Source: Marinobacter sp. EhC06 (lineage in GTDB: Bacteria; Pseudomonadota; Gammaproteobacteria; Pseudomonadales; Oleiphilaceae). Taken from it: 64,000 nt of DNA. A model generated the notes under the pieces. The model did no database searches and was not told the DNA's origin. It worked only from the letters and a program-made list of their open reading frames with translations. Positions 28,442 through 37,074 of this stretch are shown in pieces (positions within the stretch are counted from its first letter, which is position 1; each line of letters begins with the position of its first letter). Both the position numbers and the translations under genes were made by a program. The stretch spans positions 1-64,000 of the forward strand of contig NZ_LXYO01000003.1 in the NCBI RefSeq assembly GCF_001650915.1, in the 5' to 3' direction.

Positions 28442-29362
28442 TTATTCGTGGATTGCTGGCGCTAAAGCTACTGGCAGTCTCTCACGAATGAACTCGGCTA
28501 AGGCTTTTGTATGGGGTGGCACACCCACCCGTGATGGCATCAACAGGCTGAGGCTTGCGAATTGCGATATCCAGTCTGGCAATACCCGAATGAGCTGGCC
28601 AGCTTGAACGGCTGCTCTGCAGACATAATCGGGTAATGCGGTAACGCCCAGGCCATCGATCGCGGCTTGCCTGATTGTCGACATATCCTCTGAGCAAAGC
28701 GCGATATGGGTATTCTGATGGGTTCGAAGGCCGTCTTTGTGCTGTAAAGGAATCGCCTCTTTCGCGCCGGCTCTCCCCACTTTTAAAAAACGACAACTGG
28801 CTAGATCATACGGTGTTTCAAGTTGTCCTAGCTGCTCCAGATAGCCGGGAGAGCAATAAAACTGCCATTCCACATTGGCGATAAACCGCTGGACCAAGCT
28901 CGAATCAGGCAATTCGCCACTGTGCCCTCGAATGGCGATGTCTATCCCTTCAGTAATCAAGTCGACCATGGTGTTGGAGACGCGTTGTTCGATAAGCACT
29001 TTGGGATGCTGCCTGGCGAAATCAGTCACGATATCAAGCAGAACAAATTGCGCCACACCTATCGAACAGCCGATCACGACTTTCCCTGAAAGGTTTCCAC
29101 TTTTATTGTCCATTGCTGCTTCAGCCAGTTCGAAGTGATCAACCAGCTTTCGAGCATGCTGGTAAAAGCTCTTCCCTTCTTCGGTTACCGCGACGTTACG
29201 GGAACTTCTCTGAAGTAGCCTCACACCAAGGCGTTCTTCCAACTGAGCAACATGACGGCTCAATCGCGACTTTGGCATGTCCAATGCCTTTGCCGCTGCG
29301 GTGTATCCCTTCTTTTCAACGACATGCACGAAATAGAAGTAGTCGTTCAGGTCAATGTTCAT
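28442..29362 (-). CDS. LysR-family transcriptional regulator
   Basis: A 306-residue LysR regulator. The N-terminal winged helix-turn-helix (YFYFVHVVEKKGYTAAAKAL, then MPKSRLSRHVAQLEERLGVR) is followed by a periplasmic-binding-protein-like effector domain. It is transcribed divergently from the pirin/FMN-reductase pair, with a 105-base intergenic region, the standard arrangement for a LysR protein controlling its neighbour. It resembles the group that regulates pirin and quinone-handling genes under electrophile stress; that link is inference. Confidence 0.92.
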   Translation of the reverse strand: MNIDLNDYFYFVHVVEKKGYTAAAKALDMPKSRLSRHVAQLEERLGVRLLQRSSRNVAVTEEGKSFYQHARKLVDHFELAEAAMDNKSGNLSGKVVIGCSIGVAQFVLLDIVTDFARQHPKVLIEQRVSNTMVDLITEGIDIAIRGHSGELPDSSLVQRFIANVEWQFYCSPGYLEQLGQLETPYDLASCRFLKVGRAGAKEAIPLQHKDGLRTHQNTHIALCSEDMSTIRQAAIDGLGVTALPDYVCRAAVQAGQLIRVLPDWISQFASLSLLMPSRVGVPPHTKALAEFIRERLPVALAPAIHE

Positions 29363-29467
29363 ATCTGCGTCCTAAATATGGAACGAACAGTTCAGATTTT
29401 AGCCATTTTTATTCAAATACCAAGCTGCTAACTTTTATTCAGACCAGAAATGGAACGGAGAAAGACA

Positions 29468-30340
29468 ATGACCTATCAAGTTGCTCAACAACATGACTCG
29501 ATGACAGCTTTCGCCCCGGTAAAGGGAAGCCCAATTAGTGTGGGCTCAGGGTTCACGGGTGTGGGTTTTCGTCACGGGCAGTTCTATGGGGCCATGGATC
29601 CCTTCATCATGGTGGATCACTACACAATGACGGCACCGACCTTTGGTACCCACCCTCACGCTGGCCTCTCGGCTGTTACCGTTTTGTTTGAAGATACGGT
29701 AGGTAAATTCAACAACCGCGATTCGCTGGGGAATGACTTCGACATTAACCCTGGCGACCTTTACTGGCTGAATGCGGGCAGCGGTGCCATTCACGACGAG
29801 GCACCGCGTAAAGGCGCCACGATTCATGGACTGCAGATTTTCGTTAACTTGCCCGCACGCATGAAGCGCCAGGCGCCGAACTCCCTGCATGTGAAGCGAG
29901 AAGACATGCCGACCTTGAAGGGGCAAGGCTACCGTGTGCGGCTGGTTCTTGGCCAAAGCAATGGGGTCGAGACAGACGCAGCGTCGGTGTGGCCAGCCAC
30001 TATTCTTGATGGTTTTGCAGACAAAACATCGGTATTCGAACACCGCATTCAAACCGGTTTTAATGCCTGGATCTATTCAGTTGAAGGCGACATTGAATAT
30101 CAGGTGCGCGGCGAATGGTTCACTCTCCACCAGGGAGAGTCCAGCGCGATTAACGGTGCAGAGGGCGAGGCAGTCACAGTGCGAGGAAAGTCTCCTACAA
30201 GAAGCCATTTCGCGGTGCTGTCCGGTGAGACCATCAATGAACATTTCGTTCAACGCGGGCCGTTTGCAATGAGCACCCAACAAGAAGTCGATGAAGTGGT
30301 TGCTCGCTATAACGCGGGTGAGTTGGGGCACCTTGAGTGA
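29468..30340 (+). CDS. pirin family protein
   Basis: A 290-residue bicupin of the pirin family. The metal-binding N-terminal cupin is recognised in GTHPHAGLSAVTVLFED (two histidines), SGAIHDEAP (histidine) and the following region. The C-terminal cupin reads DIEYQVRGEWFTLHQGESSA. Bacterial pirins include quercetin 2,3-dioxygenases and redox-linked regulators; the exact activity is not predictable. The ATG at 29468 is chosen over one 18 bases upstream because GGAG lies at proper distance. It is followed by the FMN reductase gene at 30408. Confidence 0.9.
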   Translation: MTYQVAQQHDSMTAFAPVKGSPISVGSGFTGVGFRHGQFYGAMDPFIMVDHYTMTAPTFGTHPHAGLSAVTVLFEDTVGKFNNRDSLGNDFDINPGDLYWLNAGSGAIHDEAPRKGATIHGLQIFVNLPARMKRQAPNSLHVKREDMPTLKGQGYRVRLVLGQSNGVETDAASVWPATILDGFADKTSVFEHRIQTGFNAWIYSVEGDIEYQVRGEWFTLHQGESSAINGAEGEAVTVRGKSPTRSHFAVLSGETINEHFVQRGPFAMSTQQEVDEVVARYNAGELGHLE

Positions 30341-30407
30341 GGGAGAAATCCCCTTCCCCAGCGGCACAGCTATTCCATCAATCATTAACCCTGTCGAGGG
30401 ACTAAAC

Positions 30408-30950
30408 ATGAAAGTTTTAACGTTTGCAGCGACCAACAGTCGCAAATCCATCAACAGACAACTCGTGAAATACGCCGCGAACAAGCTGGCGAATGCGGAG
30501 ATCGATTATGTTGAGATTAATGATTTTGACTTGCCGATCTACAGTATCGACCTGGAAGAGCAGTACGGCATTCCAAAGTGCGCCCACGCCTTCCAGACCA
30601 AAATCGAACAAGCGGACGCGATTCTTGTTTCCTTTGCCGAACACAATGGCAATTTCACTGTAGCGTTTAAAAACCTCTTCGATTGGATGAGCCGAATTGG
30701 CCGACACGTCTACCGTGACAAGCCGATCGTTATGCTCGCCACTTCTCCGGGGCCAGGTGGCGGAAACACCGTGTTGAAGCTTGCTGAAACCGCTGCTCCC
30801 TTTTTTAATGGGAAGGTCGTTGGCAGTCTCAGTATTCCAAGCTTTTTCGATAACTTCGATGTCGATCGCGGCGAGCTGACGAATAGTGATCTCGTTGAAA
30901 AGCTTGAACAGGTATTGGGTGCCTTTGCCTTTGAACCCCAAACCGCCTAA
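30408..30950 (+). CDS. NAD(P)H-dependent FMN reductase-like flavoprotein
   Basis: A 180-residue flavodoxin-fold protein of the NADPH-dependent FMN reductase/chromate-quinone reductase family. Key features are the phosphate-binding start FAATNSRKSINRQL, SFAEHNGNFTVAFKNLFDW (FMN loop) and VMLATSPGPGGGNTVL. It would reduce FMN or quinones in the cytoplasm with NAD(P)H. It sits 67 bases after the pirin gene in the same direction, with GAGGG before the ATG. The pair plausibly handles quinones or other electrophiles under the divergent LysR regulator. Confidence 0.88.
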   Translation: MKVLTFAATNSRKSINRQLVKYAANKLANAEIDYVEINDFDLPIYSIDLEEQYGIPKCAHAFQTKIEQADAILVSFAEHNGNFTVAFKNLFDWMSRIGRHVYRDKPIVMLATSPGPGGGNTVLKLAETAAPFFNGKVVGSLSIPSFFDNFDVDRGELTNSDLVEKLEQVLGAFAFEPQTA

Positions 30951-31023
30951 AGAGCACCAGCGACCAAGCGGACGGTTGACTTCATATTCCGTCTGTTTGG
31001 TCTCTGACACATCGGAACGGCAG

Positions 31024-31293
31024 CTACTTTCCTGGGCCCTTCAGGTAGGCGTGGCAGTTCTGAACAAAAATGAGCCTTTTCTTACCTACCACTTGAGATA
31101 TCATTTGCTCGTCAACATCCAGCAACGCCACAATACTCAACGCGCTTTTATTTCGAAGATCAGAGGCTGTGGCCATCAATTCAACGGTGCTCTTTTTCTG
31201 AACGAATTTCAGATAAAACCACCGACGCAAAAGCCCCTTCATTCCCTCTGTCGGTAGGTAATTTCCTTGCGATAGCTGAGTCGAACCGTTCAT
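31024..31293 (-). CDS. hypothetical small protein
   Basis: An 89-residue reading frame with a good GGGAGGG site five bases before its ATG. The product is basic and without a signal peptide or clear domain (RRWFYLKFVQKKSTVELMAT, LRNKSALSIVALLDVD, VVGKKRLIFVQNCHAYL). The central LSIVALLDVDEQ looks protein-like, but I recognise no family. It may also be the decayed end of a larger gene. Kept with low confidence because of the ribosome binding site and gap position. Confidence 0.35.
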   Translation of the reverse strand: MNGSTQLSQGNYLPTEGMKGLLRRWFYLKFVQKKSTVELMATASDLRNKSALSIVALLDVDEQMISQVVGKKRLIFVQNCHAYLKGPGK

Positions 31294-31405
31294 GGCGCCC
31301 TCCCGAACCTAATCAACGATGGTCATTTCTTTGACGATCAGAGCAGCCATGTTGTTACAGAAAAGCTTCCCGAATGGCCTTGCTAGCCAAAATGACTATG
31401 AGTGA

Positions 31406-31543
31406 TTAAGAACCTACTTCGCCGATAATCCACGATACAAAAGCACGAATCTTGTCCGTGCGAAATTTCGCTTCCGGTGCAAACAGGTAGTATTGGTATT
31501 CTGCCGGGACAACAATTTCGATCGGGCGGAGGTAGTTTTTGCA
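31406..31543 (-). pseudogene. C-terminal remnant of a LysR regulator
   Basis: On the minus strand the last ~45 residues of a LysR protein can be read before a normal stop: NYLRPIEIVVPAEYQYYLF followed by APEAKFRTDKIRAFVSWIIG. This matches the typical tail (YYLV-P, KIRAFRDWL) of GcvA-like regulators. An in-frame stop at 31544-31546 precedes it and no helix-turn-helix is found upstream. It lies divergently next to the phzF-like gene and may be its lost regulator. Confidence 0.7.
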
Positions 31544-31662
31544 TTATCTCTATTCTGTTTACGGTTAATTTTAAATTAAGCAAAGACCAGGTTCACCCGT
31601 TTGTTCCGGGCACCGTTCACTGAAAACATAAGGTGACTAAATCAACGGTAGGAATACTCATT

Positions 31663-32538
31663 ATGAAAATTGAAGTCCCAATCATCAGTGCCTTTGTTGA
31701 CGGCGATTTCGGGGGCAACCCGGCAGGTGTTGTGTTGAATGCCGACCAGTTGAGCTCCGAGCAAAAACAGAAGATCGCAGCGGCTGTCGGCTTGTCGGAA
31801 ACGGCTTTTGTGTCTGCGTCGGATTTGGCAGACATTAAACTGGAATTCTTTACGCCAACCCAGCAGATCGCTCACTGTGGCCACGCAACGATCGCAACCT
31901 TCAGTTTTCTGAAGCAAAAAGGGCTGTTAGCTAATGATCGGTCATCGAAGGAGACAATTGATGGCCTGAGGTCAGTCAATATGGAGGGCGAAGCCGCCTA
32001 TATGGAGCAGAAAGCTCCCCGCTTCGAAGCGTTAGGCGAGAGTGATCTACGGGCTGCCCTGCTCTCCCTTGGGATAACCAGGGACGATCTGATCGACGGT
32101 GCCGAGCCAATGTTAGTCAATACCGGCAACAGCTTTGTGGTGATTGGCATTCGCGACGGCAAGACAATCAAGGGTCTTGAGCCAGATTTCGACCTCATCG
32201 AGAAGCTAAGTGAAGCTCTGGATCTTATAGGATATTACGTATTCTCCTTCGACGACGTTGGCGATGGGAGAGACGCAGGCGCCCGCATGTTCGCACCCCG
32301 ATACGGCATTCAGGAAGAGTCTGCGACTGGAATGGCGGCCGGCCCGCTGGCTTGCTATCTGCGTGACCAACTGGGTATTCAAAAGCAGGAATTCACCATC
32401 GAACAAGGTCGCTGGATGGTCGCACCCTCACCTAGCGTCATAAACGTGCGGCTGACTATTGGAACCGATAACAGGATCGAGAACCTGTTCGCGGGTGGTC
32501 GGGGCGCAATCAGAGAAGTTATGGAAGTTGAATTTTGA
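31663..32538 (+). CDS. PhzF-family isomerase/epimerase-like protein
   Basis: A 291-residue protein of the PhzF/diaminopimelate-epimerase fold. Conserved parts are FGGNPAGVVL near residue 18, the catalytic glutamate E46 in GLSETAFV, FFTPTQQIAHCGHATIA and, in the second half, RYGIQEESATGMAAGPLACY. PhzF itself isomerises a phenazine precursor, but no other phenazine genes are here, so the substrate is unknown. The ATG at 31663 begins at the usual family N-terminus (MKIEVPIISAF); a GTG 30 bases upstream is in frame but less likely. The gene stands alone. Confidence 0.88.
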   Translation: MKIEVPIISAFVDGDFGGNPAGVVLNADQLSSEQKQKIAAAVGLSETAFVSASDLADIKLEFFTPTQQIAHCGHATIATFSFLKQKGLLANDRSSKETIDGLRSVNMEGEAAYMEQKAPRFEALGESDLRAALLSLGITRDDLIDGAEPMLVNTGNSFVVIGIRDGKTIKGLEPDFDLIEKLSEALDLIGYYVFSFDDVGDGRDAGARMFAPRYGIQEESATGMAAGPLACYLRDQLGIQKQEFTIEQGRWMVAPSPSVINVRLTIGTDNRIENLFAGGRGAIREVMEVEF

Positions 32539-32712
32539 TGATCCGAAGGCGACCGCTATCTGCGCTAGAGCGCTCGTCTAAACCCATCACCTGACCTGAT
32601 GTGTTGTATACCGCAAAGCAATTTTTTCTGAGGACGGGAAAACAAGAGAATAACCATCAAGCCAATACGGCGATGCTGTCTAACTTAACTCTCTTGAAAG
32701 GTGGAATATCAC

Positions 32713-32856
32713 ATGAACGCAATCAACAAGTTTTTTCTCGTTTTCTCTGTAATCGCTTTCTCTGCTTTCGCACAGGCGGAAGGTGTGAGCCAGGAAGATA
32801 TCGATCGCGGAAACAATCCAGCGATCGAAACAGTCGATCTTGGTATCAGCAACTGA
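32713..32856 (+). CDS. 47-residue exported peptide
   Basis: A small gene with a clear ribosome binding site (AGGTGGA seven bases before the ATG) and followed 14 bases later by a strong terminator. The product has a signal peptide (MNAINKFFLVFSVIAFSAFA) with cleavage after AQA, leaving a mature peptide of about 25 residues (EGVSQEDIDRG, NNPAIETVDLGISN). It has no cysteine. The complete transcription unit supports a real gene. The function is unknown. It is of the same size class as the TLADRKSD peptides in this window but does not share their motif. Confidence 0.75.
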   Translation: MNAINKFFLVFSVIAFSAFAQAEGVSQEDIDRGNNPAIETVDLGISN

Positions 32857-32869
32857 GCTGAGCACAACT

Positions 32870-32904
32870 AAAAGGGGCGGTCACCATGACCGCCCCTTTT
32901 TTTG
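32870..32904 (+). terminator. Rho-independent terminator
   Basis: A GC-rich hairpin (AAAGGGGCGGTCA paired with TGACCGCCCCTTT) runs directly into a T run. It closes the small exported peptide gene at 32713. Confidence 0.93.
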
Positions 32905-32967
32905 TCTGCCCCTACCAATTTTTTCGCCAAACTCAAGGCATAGGAGTGAGCGACAGAATGCCGCTCT

Positions 32968-33726
32968 TCAGGTGAAAGAAACCAGTACCAGGAGACCGAA
33001 AAACACACTGATCACGGTCGTCACTCCGGACAAGCCTTCTGTGTCAGCGCTGCCAGTTACCCAACGCCTCAGCGCCTTCAGAAAGCGCTTGGGCGTGTAA
33101 ATGTTTTTGCGATAATTGCTCTGGTAGTAATGCACAAGAAACAAAGGCATCGAATCACTATCGAAACGATGCCAGAGCTTCAGTACCCCAAGGATATCCT
33201 TGCGGCAGGCCCAGCCCTGAATGGATGATGGGAGCCAACTCAGGGGAATGGCAGAGCCAAAATCGATTATTGCAGGGTCGCCCCGCCCCGAAACCAGAAT
33301 GTTTCCGGAATTGCCGAGGTCCATGTGGGCAACCCCATGCTGGTGCAGGGTCTTCACATCACTGAAAAGTTGTGAGAAAAAGTTGTGCGGTACCCCTTTG
33401 CCCGCCGCAATTTCCTTTACCGGCCTTCCCTCGATCAGACGATAATGAATGGTAGGCGAAGCGTCTGACGGCCGGCTGACTTGATCAGGCGTGAAATCCA
33501 GGTGCTCGACTTTTCTCAGCATCCTGAGTTCGTGGGACGCGAGAAACCGGAAGTAATTCCCGAGCAGGCCCCGGGAGAATCTGAAAGCCTTGTAAACGTG
33601 CCTGTTGCCGCTGTTGTCGGCGTTTACAGAGATGATTGGCTTGTACCATTTCTGGTCAGCGGCATCGGTGATTGCAGCAGGTTGCCAGCTGGACCCCATC
33701 GACGGGCAGTTCGTTTGGCCGTTCAT
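32968..33726 (-). CDS. kinase-fold protein (LPS kinase/RIO-like) with C-terminal membrane helix
   Basis: A protein of about 252 residues with a small protein-kinase-like fold: HGVAHMDLGNSGNILV contains the catalytic HxDxxxxN and AIIDFGSA the DFG metal motif. This resembles WaaP/Kdo-kinase and RIO-like enzymes that phosphorylate lipopolysaccharide core sugars or proteins. The last ~20 residues (TTVISVFFGLLVLVSF) form a membrane helix, so it is probably anchored at the inner membrane. The ATG at 33726 is preceded by GGGAGG; a TTG 39 bases earlier is less likely. No neighbouring LPS gene confirms the substrate. Confidence 0.78.
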   Translation of the reverse strand: MNGQTNCPSMGSSWQPAAITDAADQKWYKPIISVNADNSGNRHVYKAFRFSRGLLGNYFRFLASHELRMLRKVEHLDFTPDQVSRPSDASPTIHYRLIEGRPVKEIAAGKGVPHNFFSQLFSDVKTLHQHGVAHMDLGNSGNILVSGRGDPAIIDFGSAIPLSWLPSSIQGWACRKDILGVLKLWHRFDSDSMPLFLVHYYQSNYRKNIYTPKRFLKALRRWVTGSADTEGLSGVTTVISVFFGLLVLVSFT

Positions 33727-33917
33727 TCCCCCTCCCAACTCCAAGATATGCAGATTATTGGTCAAGTTGGCCGGATCAATCCTGGTTTAACCGGGCCCTT
33801 GCCGATGCCGCAACTCGCGACATCTGCAGAGGATTATTGGGAGTTTTCGGGGGGCTGAATAATTCCGTTGCGGTATCTTTGTCATCACGAAAAATGATGA
33901 ATGAGCTTTTACTCGTT

Positions 33918-34871
33918 TCAGGCGATGGCTTTTACCGCCGAATGGCCACAAGGCGAGTTGGTCATAATGTCGTGCCAGCGCTCGCGAAGGAGCCGTTCTA
34001 CGTGGTTTCGCAACCAGACGATTCCGGGATCACGGTCGTGGCGTGTGTGCCAGATGAGATACAGACTGGTCGGGTCTACTTCGAAAGGCAACTGCCCCAT
34101 CCATAGCCCGTCCACGAAGCCACAGTCCTGGCTTATCAACTCGGGAACCGCGGCGATCAGGTTCGAATCCCTCAGGACCTGGGGAACAATCGAAAAATGG
34201 TTGACCGTCGCAGCAATGCGTCTGCTCTGGCCCTTCTGATCAAGGTAGCTGTCCACGAATCCGTGTGCATCCCCTGACATCGTCACAAGCAGGTGCCGTG
34301 CCTGGAGGAATTCATCCATGGTGATCTGTCGGCCAGCCAACGGGTGGTCTGCGCGCATCGCCAGAACATACCCGCCTTCAAACAACCACGTACTTCGCAA
34401 ACTGTGATCGTGTTGGGTAAGCATACCGACCGCCAGATCGACATGCGCCTCGCGCAAGTCGTCGTATGTGCCCTCTGGTGTGTATGGCACGGCATGAATA
34501 TCAACGCCCGGCGCCTGGTCTTCAAGAAGTTCAATCAGCTGCCGCCAAATCATTTCAACAATTACATCCGTGACTGCGATGCGGAATTTTCGCTTCGATG
34601 TCGCCGGATCGAATTGCGTGGCACTGACTGCATTCGTCAGTGCGTACATGTGATCGCCCACCTGATCCCACAGGCTGAGCGCGTAGGATGTTGGCTCGAT
34701 GTTGCGACCCTTTCTCACAAACAATGGGTCGTTCCAGATCTGGCGCATTCGGGAAATCGCATTGGATACTGCAGGCTGGGTCATGGCAAGCCGGTCTGCC
34801 GCTCGCGTCACAGAGCGTTCGGTCATGATGGCATCGAAAATGTACAACAGCTGAAGTTCTTGCGTTTTCAT
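33918..34871 (-). CDS. LysR-family regulator, paralogue A
   Basis: A 317-residue LysR regulator of the NodD/NahR/LeuO type. The helix-turn-helix is at about 18-42 (SVTRAADRLAMTQPAVSNAI), followed by RNIEPTSYALSLWDQV and an effector domain containing TQHDHSLRSTWLF and LYLIWHTRHDRDPGIVWL. It is closely similar along its whole length to the LysR at 50242-51222, so the two are paralogues. It lies upstream of nothing on its own strand within 130 bases except thioredoxin, which is transcribed toward it. Its target is unknown. Confidence 0.92.
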   Translation of the reverse strand: MKTQELQLLYIFDAIMTERSVTRAADRLAMTQPAVSNAISRMRQIWNDPLFVRKGRNIEPTSYALSLWDQVGDHMYALTNAVSATQFDPATSKRKFRIAVTDVIVEMIWRQLIELLEDQAPGVDIHAVPYTPEGTYDDLREAHVDLAVGMLTQHDHSLRSTWLFEGGYVLAMRADHPLAGRQITMDEFLQARHLLVTMSGDAHGFVDSYLDQKGQSRRIAATVNHFSIVPQVLRDSNLIAAVPELISQDCGFVDGLWMGQLPFEVDPTSLYLIWHTRHDRDPGIVWLRNHVERLLRERWHDIMTNSPCGHSAVKAIA

Positions 34872-34973
34872 TCAAAGTTCCTGGAGATTGACCCGGACAA
34901 GTCTGGCTTGGAAGGGCATGAACCGCAATTGCAGTATTTCTCAAAGCCTGACTTTCTTGCAGTTGATACGAAG

Positions 34974-34995
34974 AAGCCTCCCGATCGGGAGGCTT
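34974..34995 (-). terminator. terminator hairpin after thioredoxin
   Basis: A perfect palindrome (AAGCCTCCCGA/TCGGGAGGCTT) lies 10 bases past the thioredoxin stop on the minus strand and is followed by a pyrimidine-rich CTTCTTCG. It probably ends the thioredoxin transcript. Confidence 0.75.
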
Positions 34996-35005
34996 TGGGA
35001 TAGGT

Positions 35006-35329
35006 TTACAAATTCCCTTTCACGAAGGTTCTCAATTCACTCAGGCTGCCGGCCCCGGTTTTCTGGGCAATCACGCCGCCATCCTGAAACAGCGCCAGGG
35101 TTGGGATGCCCCTGATCCGCATTTTTGCAGTTACATCGGGACTGTCGTCGACGTTCACTTTGGCGATGGTCAACTCATCGCCAAACTCATCGGCGATTGC
35201 CTCCAGCATGGGGGAAACTGTCTTGCAGGGACCACACCACGGTGCCCAGAAATCGACCAGCACAGGGCGATCACTCTGTACAACAGCCTGCTCAAAATTT
35301 ACATCGGTTACTTCAATCATTTTGCTCAT
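35006..35329 (-). CDS. trxA: thioredoxin
   Basis: A 107-residue classical thioredoxin with the active site WCGPC at residues 31-35 (catalytic C32 and C35) and the cis-proline loop RGIPTLALF. It reduces disulfides in cytoplasmic proteins with electrons from thioredoxin reductase, which is not in the window. The ATG at 35329 has AAGGAG eight bases upstream; a start 27 bases earlier is in frame but without a site. This is one of two thioredoxins here; the other, at 45542, has WCAPC. Confidence 0.93.
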   Translation of the reverse strand: MSKMIEVTDVNFEQAVVQSDRPVLVDFWAPWCGPCKTVSPMLEAIADEFGDELTIAKVNVDDSPDVTAKMRIRGIPTLALFQDGGVIAQKTGAGSLSELRTFVKGNL

Positions 35330-35446
35330 GGGTTCAACTCCTTTATCAAATAGCATGGTTCAGACATTGAAGCCTGATGCGTGCAAAAACCAATTGCTGG
35401 ACGGTATAAGCTCTATTTCCTGTAATGATGAGTGCCCACCCGGCCT

Positions 35447-36472
35447 TTACAGCCGTTTGCTGAATACCAGCCCGCCCCAGGCCAGCGTTCGGTTTCCCGT
35501 CCCGGATTTAATCTCCGAGCTCTGAACACGCAGCACATAACTCAGCTCGGTGCCCGCCAGAAAGCTGTGGGTATAACCAGCCCATACTTCAGCCAGCAAG
35601 ATGTTCAGATCATTGGCATCCAGTTCATGGTCCGAATCACGAAACTGGCCCTGAAGAAAAGCGTTGTAAGCCCGGGCTTTCACCGACACGCCGCCCCAGA
35701 AATAATTCTCGCGTCCGCCAGGTGCGGAAACGCCGGGCGCTCGCTCACCGTAGGCCATAAGCTCGGGGTTAAATCGGTTGTCCGGAGAGGAAATCAGGCC
35801 ATCCCGGAATACCAATGCTGCTCCAAACTCCGTCAGATATCCGACCGATCCGAAATACGTCACTTTGAGCTGTTGATTTGGTTGGCTGGCATCCAGGTAT
35901 CGGTGATACGCGGCCGAGTACCGGAAAGTGGGCTCTCCGCCATTCGAGATCTGATGGTCCCAACCGTTCGCCCGGTCACTACCTACCACCTTGTGAACCG
36001 CATTCTGGCCGGATTTGAATACATCAAGTCCCAGAACACCCACGGTCATGGATGTGGTCCAGCCCGAGTCGACCCCGAGAGCCTGGTAACTCTGGCTTGA
36101 AGACAGGTAAACCAGACTGCTGTAGGGCCGATCGCTACGATCAATCGCGGATTCCTTGATTTCCTCAGGGGTGAAGCCATAAACGCCCAGCTCAAGCGCG
36201 GCGCTTTGCGGGCTCCCGACCTCTTGGCCCAGATAAGGAAACACGAAACTGTCCAGCCCCTGGCTCACCCTGGACACCGGATTCCCAATGAAATCCTCGG
36301 AATTGGAGGAATAGGTAATCGCTACACCGGCGGTGTAATCCCGATCCGTTTGCGTTGGGGCGAACAGGTCGTTGTCCGTGGAGAGCGCGAGCACCGAATC
36401 AGCGGACTCTGCCAGTGCAGACGAAGCCAAAACAGCGCCTAAAAGAGAAACGGTCAAAAATCGAAAAATCAT
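35447..36472 (-). CDS. LpxR-like lipid A deacylase (DUF2219) outer-membrane protein
   Basis: A 341-residue exported protein with a signal peptide ending at SALA. The mature N-terminus STDNDLFAPTQTDRDYTAGV corresponds to the N-D and D-R-D-Y-T-x-G elements of LpxR, which removes the 3'-acyloxyacyl group from lipid A on the cell surface. Barrel-like strands run to the C-terminus (YVLRVQSSEI, LAWGGLVFSKRL). Enzyme activity is likely but not certain from sequence. The ATG at 36472 is chosen because CGGAG lies seven bases upstream. It is divergent from the small exported peptide gene at 36765, across 292 bases. Confidence 0.85.
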   Translation of the reverse strand: MIFRFLTVSLLGAVLASSALAESADSVLALSTDNDLFAPTQTDRDYTAGVAITYSSNSEDFIGNPVSRVSQGLDSFVFPYLGQEVGSPQSAALELGVYGFTPEEIKESAIDRSDRPYSSLVYLSSSQSYQALGVDSGWTTSMTVGVLGLDVFKSGQNAVHKVVGSDRANGWDHQISNGGEPTFRYSAAYHRYLDASQPNQQLKVTYFGSVGYLTEFGAALVFRDGLISSPDNRFNPELMAYGERAPGVSAPGGRENYFWGGVSVKARAYNAFLQGQFRDSDHELDANDLNILLAEVWAGYTHSFLAGTELSYVLRVQSSEIKSGTGNRTLAWGGLVFSKRL

Positions 36473-36764
36473 AGCCAACTCCGAAATTGTGTCGGTAGAA
36501 AAGTTGGCTGCTATTCTTCGAACTCCTGGCCTTCAGAACTAATCAAGCGTTGATATTTAAAACATCACCTCGGTTGATAGATAAGTAGTAATACGTGCGG
36601 TTTTTGGGCAGTCGTCATCAACCCCCATCACTGATAATGATGTTTGCCATACCGTTTCAGAATTATTCCTCCACATTGTTCAGTCCCACAATTCGCTCAT
36701 CTGATATCCGACCGATTCCGGTATCGGAGTCAGCTGAATCAACTCAAACTGTGGAGAATTGAAA

Positions 36765-37016
36765 ATGCGTAAATTTGTACTGGTTACCCTGGCTTCCCTT
36801 ATTACTGTGGCTGCCCTGCCCGCTCATGCGACCCTCGCAGACCGTAAATCTGATGGGCCCCGCTCCGAACAGGCTCAGCCCGCTCCCTACAGCGGCCAAA
36901 TTGTGATTCGTGGTGAGATTCAGGATCGCGACGCCAAAAACGATACTGCAAATCCGGCCCCGTATAGCGGTCAGATTGTTATCCGTGGCCAGGTACAGCC
37001 CGAAAGCCACGGCTGA
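36765..37016 (+). CDS. small exported repeat peptide (TLADRKSD family)
   Basis: An 83-residue exported peptide. The signal peptide runs to about residue 22 (ALPAHA), and the predicted mature chain begins TLADRKSD. Two tandem repeats follow, PAPYSGQIVIRGEIQ at residues 39-53 and PAPYSGQIVIRGQVQ at 64-78, separated by a charged linker. The two repeats use different codons, so the duplication is old and the amino acids are under selection. A paralogue with one repeat lies at 49995-50165. It has no cysteines. GGAG precedes the ATG and a terminator follows at 37043. The function is unknown. Confidence 0.85.
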   Translation: MRKFVLVTLASLITVAALPAHATLADRKSDGPRSEQAQPAPYSGQIVIRGEIQDRDAKNDTANPAPYSGQIVIRGQVQPESHG

Positions 37017-37042
37017 GTTTCAGATGTTTGTTTTGCGTCTTG

Positions 37043-37064
37043 GCACCAGGGACGGTGCTTTTTT
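37043..37064 (+). terminator. Rho-independent terminator
   Basis: A short hairpin (GCACC/GGTGC, six-base loop) is followed by six T residues. It lies 27 bases after the stop of the TLADRKSD repeat peptide gene. Confidence 0.85.
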
Positions 37065-37074
37065 CAGTCTCGGG

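Noticed and set aside
31383..31583. 66-residue minus-strand frame
   Set aside because: Another frame of the same strand reads a LysR C-terminal tail, which explains the region better.
31663..32538. Phenazine biosynthesis locus suggested by the PhzF-like protein
   Set aside because: No other phenazine gene is present; PhzF relatives are widespread and act on diverse substrates.
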